NCBI GenBank assembly: GCA_934591815.1
Contig: CAKTPV010000008.1
Span: 1-64,000, forward strand
Direction of reading: 5' to 3'
Source of the DNA: an uncultured Oscillospiraceae bacterium
Lineage (GTDB): Bacteria > Bacillota > Clostridia > Oscillospirales > Oscillospiraceae
DNA length: 64,000 bases
Part shown: positions 1 through 8,051 of the stretch, one piece after another
Layout: every line of letters starts with the position of its first letter
Position numbering within the stretch: the stretch's first letter is position 1
Notes under the pieces: generated by a model
What the model saw: the letters and a program-made list of their open reading frames with translations, nothing else
What the model was told of the DNA's origin: nothing
Databases searched by the model: none
Program-made: the position numbers and the translations under genes

Positions 1-76
1 CGCCTGTAGCTCAGATGGATAGAGCGTTAGACTCCGACTCTAAAGGCCGCTGGTTCGAATCCAGTCAGGCGTACCA
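1..76 (+). tRNA. tRNA-Arg (anticodon CCG), first base cut by window edge
   Basis: The D-arm, anticodon stem TTAGA/TCTAA with loop CTCCGAC (anticodon CCG, reads CGG arginine codons), T-arm CTGG-TTCGAAT-CCAG and acceptor strands CGCCTG/CAGGCG are all visible. CCA is encoded at 74-76. The acceptor position-1 base lies just before the window. The gene runs directly into a long terminator hairpin that includes its CCA. Confidence 0.93.
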
Positions 77-122
77 ACACGAAAAAAGACACGCTTCTGC
101 GTGTCTTTTTTCGTGTTGGTAC
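71..122. terminator. Perfect 24-bp stem terminator after tRNA-Arg
   Basis: Positions 71-94 are exactly complementary to 99-122 around the loop TTCT, with A and T runs inside the stem, so it can terminate transcription in either direction. The 5' arm starts in the tRNA acceptor end. Confidence 0.85.
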
Positions 123-200
123 GGTTTTGCAGCGCAAAACCGGTCGCCTGCGGGCGGGTGACTGAACGCGCAAGGGAAACCCGACTAAGGTTTCCCTTGC
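122..200. repeat. Two perfect hairpins in the tRNA-flanking region
   Basis: 122-130 pairs with 134-142 (9-bp stem, loop AGC), and 170-181 pairs with 189-200 (12-bp stem, 7-nt loop). Neither is followed by a T-run and no credible coding frame covers them. Their role is unknown; they may be debris of old insertions beside the tRNA. Confidence 0.5.
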
Positions 201-259
201 ACACATTCCCTTCCTTGCGATATGCGGGAGTGCGGACAACAAACGTTGTGGGCAATCAC

Positions 260-296
260 AAAAACCGTCTCAAGCAATATGCTTAAGACGGTTTTT
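260..296. terminator. Intrinsic terminator hairpin
   Basis: AAAAACCGTCT at 260-270 pairs with AGACGGTTTTT at 285-295, and an inner AAGC/GCTT extends the stem. The outer stem is the same as in the terminator at 5423-5459, so the GntR/ald module is bracketed by two related terminators. Confidence 0.7.
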
Positions 297-301
297 GCTA
301 T

Positions 302-445
302 ATGGTCAGCAATACCGTGAACATGCACGGGGAGAAAACCATCCCGCTGGTAGGACGATTTTTACGCTTGATGGCCCAGACGCACAAGGAGATCACAGCC
401 GCAGCCACTAAACTGGAAAAATGGAAACTGCGAGGCCGTCGATAG
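302..445 (+). pseudogene. Small orphan reading frame, possible C-terminal remnant of a regulator
   Basis: An ATG-started 47-codon frame is rich in Lys, Glu, Ala and Leu, ending in the segment THKEITAAATKLEKWKL. It resembles the C-terminal dimerisation helix of MerR-like regulators. There is no clear ribosome site, and it sits between a terminator and the GntR promoter, so a decayed gene tail is more likely than a working gene. The family assignment is a guess from residue pattern. Confidence 0.25.
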
Positions 446-521
446 TCGATAGAAGATGGCGGCTAAAAAGAGCGATTTGCTTTTCGTATACAAAATTTCA
501 AATGAAGCAAAAGACAAAATG

Positions 522-553
522 TTGCACAAATATAAAATACCATGTATAATACA
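522..553 (+). promoter_or_regulatory. Promoter of the GntR gene with an overlapping palindrome
   Basis: TTGCAC (522-527), a 17-nt spacer and a perfect TATAAT (545-550) form a sigma-A-type promoter. The -10 lies inside ATGTAT-A-ATACAT (541-553 region), an inverted repeat like those bound by FCD-type GntR proteins. Another GTATAC occurs at 486-491. This suggests autoregulation. Confidence 0.65.
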
Positions 554-588
554 TCTGCTAGGCAAAACGATTGGAATGGAGAATGGCT

Positions 589-1227
589 ATGAAACAGGGA
601 AACCCGGCAGACATCGTTTATGAATATGTGAAAAATCAAATCGTCACAAAATCGCTCTATCCCGGCAATCGAATCATCGAGGAGGATCTCGCGCGGGAGA
701 CCGGTGTCAGCCGCACGCCCATCCGTTCAGCGCTGGTGCGGCTGGCCTATGAAGGGCTTGTGGTCCAGCAGCCCAACAAGGGTTCCTTTGTGGCAAAGCC
801 CTCCTTCACGGATTTACGGCAGGTATATGAGATTCGCGCTGTACTGGAGGTTGGGGCATTCCGCGCAGCTATACAGCGGCGCAGTGATGAAAGCGTCCTC
901 CTGATGGAACAAAATATGGAGAAGCAGCGCCACTTGGGGAGCATCTTCAATATGTCCGATTATGTAGGGCTGAACCGCGAGTTTCACTGGATCATTACCA
1001 TGGAGGCGCAGAATGCCTACTATGAGAAATATCTGAACGAGCTTTACAACAAAGTGGGTACCTATTTGCTCTTTTGGGATAGCTCCACTACCAACACGCT
1101 CTCGCTGGAAACGCACGAATTGATTTACGAAGCGTTCCGCAACAGAGATGAAAAGAAGGGGGTTAAGGCACTTTTGGAGGATATTCAGCTGGCGGAGGAC
1201 AGCGTCCGAGAATCACACCAGCCTTGA
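589..1227 (+). CDS. GntR-family transcriptional regulator (FCD type)
   Basis: This 212-residue protein has an N-terminal winged helix-turn-helix, with the typical GntR sequence PGNRIIEEDLARETGVSRTP and then the wing NKGSFVA. An alpha-helical FCD-like ligand domain follows, with RAVLE and later Asp, His and Glu residues. Start 589 was chosen because GGAGA lies 8 nt upstream; in-frame starts at 583 and 571 are possible. It precedes the alanine dehydrogenase gene, whose promoter carries a TTGTATACAA palindrome, so it probably controls that gene and the downstream amidohydrolase and carrier. The ligand is unknown and may be an amino or keto acid. Confidence 0.85.
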   Translation: MKQGNPADIVYEYVKNQIVTKSLYPGNRIIEEDLARETGVSRTPIRSALVRLAYEGLVVQQPNKGSFVAKPSFTDLRQVYEIRAVLEVGAFRAAIQRRSDESVLLMEQNMEKQRHLGSIFNMSDYVGLNREFHWIITMEAQNAYYEKYLNELYNKVGTYLLFWDSSTTNTLSLETHELIYEAFRNRDEKKGVKALLEDIQLAEDSVRESHQP

Positions 1228-1232
1228 CAAAT

Positions 1233-1284
1233 AAACATACAACAAAGAGCCGCACAGCGATGCGCGGCTCTTTGTTGTATGTTT
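1233..1284. terminator. 21-bp stem terminator after the GntR gene
   Basis: 1233-1253 pairs with 1264-1284, with A-rich and T-rich outer ends. It separates the regulator transcript from the ald promoter at 1375. Confidence 0.85.
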
Positions 1285-1374
1285 AGCGCAAATTAACCAT
1301 TGTACACTTTCACGAAAACACTGCACCGTCGTTTGTTTGACCTAACAAAATAATCAGCTTGACTCAAAACGAAG

Positions 1375-1403
1375 TTGACTTTGAATTCTGAATTGTATAC
1401 AAT
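1375..1403 (+). promoter_or_regulatory. ald promoter with GntR-type operator on the -10
   Basis: TTGACT (1375-1380), a 17-nt spacer and TACAAT (1398-1403). The perfect palindrome ATTGTATACAAT (1392-1403) covers the -10 and fits the GTA-TAC core of FadR/FCD GntR operators. Binding by the upstream regulator would block this promoter. Confidence 0.65.
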
Positions 1404-1483
1404 CGCTACAACAAAATAAAGCTCATTGAATGAAACAATCTGCGATGAGGCGTCGCTGTATTAAAAAAGTGAGGTATAGAAAA

Positions 1484-2602
1484 ATGGTTATTGGTGTTTT
1501 GAAGGAAGTCAAGGCAAATGAATTCCGTGTTGCTGCCGTTCCTGCCACAGTGACGGAAATGGTGCGCCACGGACACACCGTGTATGTGGAGACGGGCGCC
1601 GGTGTCGGCAGTGGTTTCAGCGACAAGGACTACGAGGCTGCCGGTGCGGTGATCGCGGATACCAACACCGTGTGGGAGAAGGCTGATCTGTACTATAAGG
1701 TCAAGGAGCTGTTCCCTCAGGAGTACAAGTGGATGAACAAGGACAAGATCCTGTTCACCTATATCCACTCCAATGCCCATCCGGACGAGACGGATGTGCT
1801 GTTGAACAGCCACGTGTCCGCTGCTGCTTACGAGGATGTGCAGGATGAGAACGGTCGTTTTCCGCTGCTGCGCCCTATGAGCGAGCTGGCCGGAAAGGGC
1901 GGCTTCCTGGCAGCGCTGTACTTTTCCCAGTCCGTCAATGGCGGTCCCGGAAAGCTGCTGGCCAATGTGGTCGGCGTTGAGACTCCGATCATCACGATTC
2001 TGGGCTGCGGCGTGGTAGGTACCGGCGCGGCAGAGCTGGCAGCGGCTTTTGGCAATGAGGTGCGTATTCTGGACGTCAATATGGACACCATGCTGGCCAC
2101 CCAAAAGGTCATGCCCCACAATGTGACCTTCATGATATCCAATCGCAGCAATCTGGAAAAATGCCTGCGGGAATCTGACGTCATTATCAATGGGATCATG
2201 TGGTCTAAGGAGAGAAAAGATCACATCGTCTACCGCGAAGATCTGAAGCTGATGAAACCCGGCGCCATGATCGTGGATGTCGCCTGTGACGAAAACGGCG
2301 CCATCGAAACTTGCCGGGATACCACACATGACGATCCCATTTTCTATGTGGATGGTGTCATGCACTACTGCGTAGACAATATTCCGTCTGCTTTTTCTCA
2401 GACCGCGTCTGTAACGTTGGCCAACGCCACACTGCCTTACCTGCTGCAGATGGCCGACAAGGGCTTCAAGAAGGCCATGGAGGACAATCGTCTGCTGCGC
2501 CTTGGTATGACCTGCTACGACGGGAAGCTGACCTTGAAGGAGACGGCTCTGAAACAGAACCGTGAGTGGACAGATCCTGACGAGCTGGTGAAAAACTGGT
2601 AA
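1484..2602 (+). CDS. ald: Alanine dehydrogenase family protein
   Basis: The 372-residue length matches alanine dehydrogenases, which interconvert L-alanine with pyruvate and ammonia using NAD in the cytosol. Expected features are present: Arg15 in the N-terminal domain, Lys74 in VKE, His95 in FTYIH, the dinucleotide-binding GCGVVG at 174-179, VDVACDENG and the C-terminal block VDGVMHYCVDN. Several usual positions differ (GCG instead of GGG, SNAHP after the catalytic His), so the substrate could be another amino acid. ATG 1484 follows GAGGT at good spacing. It heads a module with an amidohydrolase and a carrier. Confidence 0.82.
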   Translation: MVIGVLKEVKANEFRVAAVPATVTEMVRHGHTVYVETGAGVGSGFSDKDYEAAGAVIADTNTVWEKADLYYKVKELFPQEYKWMNKDKILFTYIHSNAHPDETDVLLNSHVSAAAYEDVQDENGRFPLLRPMSELAGKGGFLAALYFSQSVNGGPGKLLANVVGVETPIITILGCGVVGTGAAELAAAFGNEVRILDVNMDTMLATQKVMPHNVTFMISNRSNLEKCLRESDVIINGIMWSKERKDHIVYREDLKLMKPGAMIVDVACDENGAIETCRDTTHDDPIFYVDGVMHYCVDNIPSAFSQTASVTLANATLPYLLQMADKGFKKAMEDNRLLRLGMTCYDGKLTLKETALKQNREWTDPDELVKNW

Positions 2603-2661
2603 TTGGCCATTTGTCTTCATGATTAGAACCGCGGAAAACGCGGCTTTCGGGAGGAATAACT

Positions 2662-3843
2662 ATGTTTGATCTGAAAAACGAAGTTCTTCTAAACGAGGAA
2701 CTGGTCATCCAGTGGCGCAGGACCCTGCATGCCACGCCGGAGTTGGGCAGCGACCTTCCTAAGACAGAGAATTTCATTTGCGAGCGGTTGACCGAAATGG
2801 GCATTCCCTATCGCAGATACTCCAACGGCGGCATATCCGCAGTGATCGAGGGAAATGGCCCCGGCAAGACCATCGCCTTCCGGGCGGATATGGATGCACT
2901 GCCCGTCCGGGAAGAGACAGGACTCCCCTTTGCATCCACAAACGGGGCAATGCACGCCTGTGGTCACGATGCGCATGTGGCCATGCTGCTGGGCGCAGCG
3001 AAGATCTTATCGTCCCATACGGAAGCCTTCACCGGCAAGGTAGTACTGATCTTCCAGCCCGCAGAAGAAACCACCGGCGGCGCAAAGACCATGGTGGAGG
3101 AGGACTGCCTGACTGATCCGAAGGTGGACCGGTTTATCAGCCTCCACATCGGCAGACTGTTCAAGGATGTTCCCAATGGTTGTATCGGCGTAAAGAAGGG
3201 CTCGATGATGGCATCGATCTCTGCGTTCTATGTGACGGTACACGGCGTAGGCGGTCATGGGGCGTGCCCTCATGAGTGCGTGGATCCCATACTGGTCTCG
3301 TGTGAAATGATTCAATCCCTCCAAAAGCTGGTCAGCAGAGAGCTGAATCCTGTTCACGGAGCTGCCGTGACAGTGGGCATGATCTCCGGTGGCAAGGTGG
3401 AGAACGTCATTCCAGACGAAGTTCAGTTTATGGGAACTGTGCGCGCCCTGACGCAGGAGGATGCGGCACATCTGAAGGAGCGCATCACAACCATGCTGCC
3501 GCGTATCGCGGAGGCGAACCGCGCCACAGCAGATGTCCGCTATGTGTCCTACTATCCCTCGACAGAGAACGATCCTGATGTCACGGAGTTCCTGAAGAAT
3601 TGCGCGGAAAAAGTGGTGGGGAAAGAAAATGTTGTGGACATTGCAGAGCCTACCACGGGTACCGAGGATGTGTCGTATTACATCCGTACGGTGCCGGGAA
3701 GCTTCGGGATACTGGGATCGTGGAAGGCCCATGACGACGGAAAAGTGTATCCGCACCATAACGCGAAATTCCATTTAGACGAATCCACCTTCAAGATCGG
3801 TACAGAGCTTTATGTACAGTGTGTCTTGGATTACTGCAAGTAA
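2662..3843 (+). CDS. M20-family amidohydrolase (hippurate / N-acyl amino acid hydrolase type)
   Basis: The 393-residue cytosolic metal-dependent hydrolase has the dinuclear-site motif ACGHDAH (Cys100, His102), QPAEE (Glu135/Glu136), SLHIG, and a C-terminal TGTEDVSYY followed by PHHNAKFHLDE. This is the pattern of the N-acyl amino-acid amidohydrolase / IAA-amino acid hydrolase branch, which releases amino acids from acyl conjugates. GGGAGG precedes ATG 2662. It lies 59 nt after ald and before a carrier gene, so uptake, hydrolysis and deamination may be linked. The exact acyl substrate cannot be told. Confidence 0.85.
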   Translation: MFDLKNEVLLNEELVIQWRRTLHATPELGSDLPKTENFICERLTEMGIPYRRYSNGGISAVIEGNGPGKTIAFRADMDALPVREETGLPFASTNGAMHACGHDAHVAMLLGAAKILSSHTEAFTGKVVLIFQPAEETTGGAKTMVEEDCLTDPKVDRFISLHIGRLFKDVPNGCIGVKKGSMMASISAFYVTVHGVGGHGACPHECVDPILVSCEMIQSLQKLVSRELNPVHGAAVTVGMISGGKVENVIPDEVQFMGTVRALTQEDAAHLKERITTMLPRIAEANRATADVRYVSYYPSTENDPDVTEFLKNCAEKVVGKENVVDIAEPTTGTEDVSYYIRTVPGSFGILGSWKAHDDGKVYPHHNAKFHLDESTFKIGTELYVQCVLDYCK

Positions 3844-3957
3844 GAACCCCTGATCCTGTCGATCATCCCTGTATTCGTTGTGCACGCGGCTATGGGGGTG
3901 TCAAAGCACCCAGACCCCAAAGCGCATTGAAATGGAAAAGAAAAGGAGAGCGAAAAA

Positions 3958-5355
3958 ATGGAACGACCCGAAAAGAAAAAATTCAAAGTCCTGCACCCAT
4001 ACGCGCTGATCATTGTCCTGATCATCTTCTGCACGGTACTGACCTATATCGTCCCTGCCGGTGTGTATGACCGCTACACCAATGACGCGGGCACAACGGT
4101 GGTTGACCCGGATTCCTTCCACTATGTGGACAAAACGCCTGTTTCCCCGGTGGCCATGGTCGAGGCGATCCCCACGGGCATGGGAGAGGTAGGCTGGATC
4201 ATTTTCCTGATCTTCATCATCGGCGGCTCCTTCGGCATCATCAACGCCACGGGGGCCATCGAGGCGGGACTCGGCGCGTCTATCGAAAAGATGCGGAATA
4301 AAACGGCGCTGCTGATCATCCTGCTCATGGCCATCTTCTCGCTGGGCGGCGCTACCTTCGCACTGGCGGAATCCACGCTGATCTTTATTCCCATCTGTGT
4401 GTTGCTGGCCAAGCGGCTGGGCTATGACTCCGTGGTGGGCATGGCCATCGTCAATGTCGGCGCTGTGTGCGGCTTCGCCGCTGGCTGGATGAATATGTAT
4501 ACGGTAGGTGTTGCCCAGGGCATCGCGGGGCTGCCGCTGTTCTCCGGCATGGGCTACCGCATCGTGACCCATGTGGTCGTGCTGCTCATCGCCATCCTCT
4601 ATGTCCTGCACTACGCCAAAAAGATCAAGGCGGATCCCATGCGGAGCGTCGTGTACGGCGTGGAGAGCGATGTGGACAAGGAGCTGTCGGAAAAGGGCAC
4701 GGAGCTGGTCTTCACCGGCAGACGCAAGGCCGTCCTCATCGTCGTGCTGGTCGGCTTTATCGCACTGGTGTACGGCATTACCCACGGCTGGAGCACCAGC
4801 AAGGAGATCTGCGCCCTGTTCCTGACCATGGGCGTTATCTGCGGCTATGTGGGCGGCCTGAAAACGGATGAGGTCGCCAACGCATTTGTCGAGGGCGCGA
4901 AGTCTGTCACCTACGGCGCGCTGCTGGTGGGCCTCTGCCGCGCGATGGTGGTCATCCTGACGCAGGGACAGATCATCGACACGATCCTGCACGCGCTGGC
5001 CTCCGGGCTGCAGGGCATTCCCGCCGTTTTCGCCGCAGGCCTGATGGTGATTGTCCAGACGTTCATCAACTTCTTCATCAACTCCGGCAGCGGACAGGCC
5101 GCCACGACGATGCCCATTATGGCGCCTCTGGCAGATATCCTCGGCGTCTCCCGCCAGACGGCAGTCCTGGCGTTCCAGTATGGCGACGGCCTTTCCAACT
5201 CCCTGTGGCCCACGTCCGGCGTCCTGATGGCGGGCCTGAGCATGGCCGGTATCCCGTTTGACAAGTGGTTCAAGTGGGTCTGGAAGCTCATGGTCATCAT
5301 GTACGCGGCGGTAACGCTTATGGTCATGCTGAGTGTCATTATTGGATACAATTGA
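3958..5355 (+). CDS. YfcC / DcuC-ArcD-like carboxylate or amino-acid carrier
   Basis: This 465-residue integral membrane protein has about 12 hydrophobic segments. An N-terminal positive stretch is followed by HPYALIIVLIIFCTVLTYIVPAG-like sequence, typical of the YfcC family. The later block around NSGSGQAATTMPIMAPLAD is characteristic of the C4-dicarboxylate/basic amino acid carrier superfamily. An AGGAG-like site precedes ATG 3958. It follows the M20 gene by 114 nt and ends at a terminator, completing the GntR-ald-M20-carrier module. It probably imports the amidohydrolase substrate or exchanges amino acids. Confidence 0.82.
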   Translation: MERPEKKKFKVLHPYALIIVLIIFCTVLTYIVPAGVYDRYTNDAGTTVVDPDSFHYVDKTPVSPVAMVEAIPTGMGEVGWIIFLIFIIGGSFGIINATGAIEAGLGASIEKMRNKTALLIILLMAIFSLGGATFALAESTLIFIPICVLLAKRLGYDSVVGMAIVNVGAVCGFAAGWMNMYTVGVAQGIAGLPLFSGMGYRIVTHVVVLLIAILYVLHYAKKIKADPMRSVVYGVESDVDKELSEKGTELVFTGRRKAVLIVVLVGFIALVYGITHGWSTSKEICALFLTMGVICGYVGGLKTDEVANAFVEGAKSVTYGALLVGLCRAMVVILTQGQIIDTILHALASGLQGIPAVFAAGLMVIVQTFINFFINSGSGQAATTMPIMAPLADILGVSRQTAVLAFQYGDGLSNSLWPTSGVLMAGLSMAGIPFDKWFKWVWKLMVIMYAAVTLMVMLSVIIGYN

Positions 5356-5422
5356 TTCGGATACCGGAAAAGCAAAACAAAAAAGCACGGATTCCTGAAC
5401 AATAAAGCCTGCGAGTATCCAC

Positions 5423-5459
5423 AAAAACCGTCTCAAACATGTCGTTTGAGACGGTTTTT
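5423..5459. terminator. Terminator closing the ald module
   Basis: 16-bp perfect stem (5423-5438 with 5444-5459), A-run before and T-run after. The outer ACCGTCTCAA sequence is shared with 260-295. Confidence 0.85.
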
Positions 5460-5510
5460 ATATGCGAAAAGTAAGGAGAGTTGAAACCTGATTTGACCAC
5501 TATTGCGCGT

Positions 5511-5630
5511 TTTGCGATCCAACTAAGCTATTACGCTATATCATATCTCCAGCATTCCCTGCAAGCCCGCGCTGGCGGCCTTTTTGTTCTTATCGAAGGC
5601 ATGGGTATAAATGTCGAGCGTGGTGGAGGG
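5511..5630. repeat. 120-bp direct repeat, copy 1 (att-like site plus int1 tail)
   Basis: It is repeated at 20071-20190; the first 89 bases differ at a single position, then divergence rises. On the minus strand, the part after the int1 stop reads TAGCTTAGTTGGATC, the D-arm pattern of a tRNA. This suggests the element sits at, or carries, a piece of a tRNA gene used as attachment site. Confidence 0.75.
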
Positions 5631-6713
5631 CTGGCTGTGGCCGAGGATGCCCGCCACCGTGGCCACATCCGTGCCGCCCGCGATCATCAGACTGGCGGCG
5701 GTGTGCCGGAGGGAATGGACGTTCAGCTCCTGCGGCAGGCCGTTCTTCTTGAGGATCAGCTTGAAGCGGTAGGTGAAGGTGGTGGGCGTCATGGGGAGCT
5801 GCGCTCCCTGACGGCGGAACAGGAAGTCATCAGTGGTCAGCTGCCGCTGGTCATAGGTTTCGGTGATGTATGCACATTCCTGCCGGTACTCCCGCAGGAG
5901 ACTTTCCATCTCGGCGGAGAAGTACACATAGCGGTCACCTGCGCGGGTCTTGGGTTCTTTGACGAAGATCTCCTCGTCCGTCACCTTGACCGCGTTGCGG
6001 CAGATGTGGATGGAACGCTGCTCCCAATCAATGTCGCACCACTTCAATCCGCAGCACTCGCCCCGCCGCATTCCCGTGGCGATGATGAGTTTGAAGTAGG
6101 TTTCGTACTTGATGCTCTCGCCCTCCAGCGCGGCGATGATCTTCTGCGCCGTTTCCTCGTCCGCGATCTTCTTTTCGCACTTGCGCCCGGCGTAGCGGTA
6201 GGTGCGCCACGCCGGATTATGCGAAAGAAAGCCACCCTCCACGGCATCAGAGAGGATGCTGCACAGCGTAGCGTGCACGCCCTCAATGGTGTACTCGGAG
6301 AGTGGCTTTTTTGTGTCGGGACGAATGACTTTTCGCAGTTCTGCGTAGAAATTCCGGAAGTGCTCCGGCCGCAGCTCGGTGAGCTTGTAGTGACCCAGCG
6401 CCGGGAGGATACGCTCGATGTCCTGCCGGTCGCGGCGGATGGTGGACTTTGCCAGCTTGCCGCGCGCGATGTCCGTCAGCCACAGGTCGATGTATTTTGC
6501 CAGCGTGAGCTGCTGGACGGGCTGCGGTGTGTGGCGGCATTCCCGCTCAAAGAGAACGGCCTGCTCATTGAGCCACTTTTCGACCTGCCTGGGCGTCAGC
6601 TCCTCCGGCGGGTGGACGGTTTTCTGCCGGGGGTTGATGCGCTTGCCGTTGTAGTCATAGCCCATGGAGACCACGATGAGATAGCTGCTGCCGCGCTTGC
6701 GGATGCTTGCCAT
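5541..6713 (-). CDS. Tyrosine recombinase / integrase 1
   Basis: This 390-residue site-specific recombinase has an N-terminal arm-binding region (MASIRKRGSSYLIVVS), a SAM-like core-binding domain and a C-terminal catalytic domain. Catalytic signatures are TGMRRGE (Arg), HSLRH (His-x-x-Arg), the later GHS and the YTHAF tyrosine. It cuts and joins att sites during integration and excision. Its stop lies beside the tRNA-like att relic, the usual place for the integrase that serves that site. AGAGGT precedes the ATG. A tail copy of about 90 bp recurs at 20101-20190. Confidence 0.92.
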   Translation of the reverse strand: MASIRKRGSSYLIVVSMGYDYNGKRINPRQKTVHPPEELTPRQVEKWLNEQAVLFERECRHTPQPVQQLTLAKYIDLWLTDIARGKLAKSTIRRDRQDIERILPALGHYKLTELRPEHFRNFYAELRKVIRPDTKKPLSEYTIEGVHATLCSILSDAVEGGFLSHNPAWRTYRYAGRKCEKKIADEETAQKIIAALEGESIKYETYFKLIIATGMRRGECCGLKWCDIDWEQRSIHICRNAVKVTDEEIFVKEPKTRAGDRYVYFSAEMESLLREYRQECAYITETYDQRQLTTDDFLFRRQGAQLPMTPTTFTYRFKLILKKNGLPQELNVHSLRHTAASLMIAGGTDVATVAGILGHSQPSTTLDIYTHAFDKNKKAASAGLQGMLEI

Positions 6714-6840
6714 AAAAATGACCTCTCTTTCATTTGACCTCGGTACAGTTGAGGCTTATTTTGCAAGCACAACATACCGCAAGCACGGCGGTAAAGCTAT
6801 CTGTAATTTTTGGAAAAATGAATTTCTACGAAAGCAACAA

Positions 6841-8049
6841 TCATGCGCTGCGCCGCTTCGGAGAACAGGCGGCGGCGAGATTGAAGATCTGCTCGCCGTC
6901 CGGGCGGAGCATGGTGAGCATGGAGTCTGCCGCCTGCTCCTTCTGCGCCTGCTGGGGGTGGCAGTAGGTGCGCTCCAGAAAGCCGGTGTCCGCATGACCC
7001 ACGAGGTCTGCCACCGTCTGCTTGTCCACGCCGCAGTGCAGCAGCGATGTCACGAAGTAGTGCCGCAGGGTGTGCAGGTGGTATTCCCGCGGAAAGCTGA
7101 TGGCGTCATAGATCTTCCGCAGCCGCTTGGTGAAGGTATCCGGGTGGATGAGCTGCCCCTGCTCGTCGGTGAAGAGGTAGGGACTTAGCTTGCGGCGCTG
7201 CTTGTCCGCCTCCATCTGCTTGCGGCGCTTGTAGGTGAGGAGGATGCCCCGCAGGTCAGAGGAGAGGTAGACTTCACGGCTCTTGCCGTTTTTGGTGGCG
7301 CCCTCCACGATGCCCTTGCCGGGAACGCTGCTGCGGGAGCGGCTGACGGTGAGCAGCAGACCGTTTTGCGTGCCGGTGAAGTCCGACCATTGCAGAGCGC
7401 ACAGCTCGCCCCGGCGGCAGCCGGTGTACATGGAGAGCAGATAGAATAGGCGGTAGTGCCGCGGCTCCTTCGCCAGCGCGTCCAGCAGCTTTTCCACCTC
7501 GCTTCGCGTGGGGATGCGCTGCACCGTGCGCTGCGGTGTGGGCAGGTCTAACATCCGCGCGGGATTCTTCTCGATGATCTCATTGCGCTTGGCGTCGCTG
7601 AGCACGGCGGAGACCACGGAGAGGTACCGCTGCGCGGTGGATTCGTTGATGAGCTTTCCGTGGTGCTTGCGCTTACGCAGCACGGAGAGCATATTTTCCA
7701 GTGCCATCGGCCGGAGCTTGTTGAGGCGGATGCCGCCGATCATGGGATACACCACCTCCAGCATCCGTTGGTATGCAGCGATGGTGCTGGGGGCATATTT
7801 CGTCTGCCGCTTCAGCCAGAGGGAGGCGAATTCCTCAAAGGTCATCTCGCCATCCTCGACGTAGCCGGTCTTGAAGCTGCGCTCCAGCTCCTCTGCGGCG
7901 TGGGCGACGAATTGGAAAATGCCGCGCTTGGGGACACCGGACGGGACTTGGATGGTCTTTGCCTTGCTGATCTTTTTGCCGTTGGGCCGGTAGCCATTGC
8001 TGACAGTGATCTTATACCGTCGTTCATCTAATTGCTTGATGCTTGCCAT
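6841..8049 (-). CDS. Tyrosine recombinase / integrase 2
   Basis: This 402-residue phage-integrase-family protein is distinct from integrase 1 but has the same domain order. It carries TGCRRGE, HTLRH, VGHAD and a terminal YCHP tyrosine. GGAGG lies inside the end of the relaxase gene and its start is only two bases after the relaxase stop, so it is translated with the mob genes. The gap to integrase 1 (127 nt) holds no gene. Two recombinases may act as a pair or one may control copy resolution. A 69-bp piece of this gene recurs at 20191-20259. Confidence 0.92.
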   Translation of the reverse strand: MASIKQLDERRYKITVSNGYRPNGKKISKAKTIQVPSGVPKRGIFQFVAHAAEELERSFKTGYVEDGEMTFEEFASLWLKRQTKYAPSTIAAYQRMLEVVYPMIGGIRLNKLRPMALENMLSVLRKRKHHGKLINESTAQRYLSVVSAVLSDAKRNEIIEKNPARMLDLPTPQRTVQRIPTRSEVEKLLDALAKEPRHYRLFYLLSMYTGCRRGELCALQWSDFTGTQNGLLLTVSRSRSSVPGKGIVEGATKNGKSREVYLSSDLRGILLTYKRRKQMEADKQRRKLSPYLFTDEQGQLIHPDTFTKRLRKIYDAISFPREYHLHTLRHYFVTSLLHCGVDKQTVADLVGHADTGFLERTYCHPQQAQKEQAADSMLTMLRPDGEQIFNLAAACSPKRRSA

Positions 8050-8051
8050 TT

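Noticed and set aside
27..255. Minus-strand frames reading WIRTSGL/TGFEP-like peptides across the tRNA
   Set aside because: These are well-known artefacts of translating the antisense of a tRNA and its flank; there is no ribosome site.
3901..5436. Long minus-strand open frame of 511 codons opposite the carrier gene
   Set aside because: It is a high-GC shadow of a clear membrane carrier gene; its His/Asp/Gln-rich composition is not protein-like. The same applies to other long antisense frames opposite ald, xfp, dppA, the M17/S9 peptidase genes, and nhaC.
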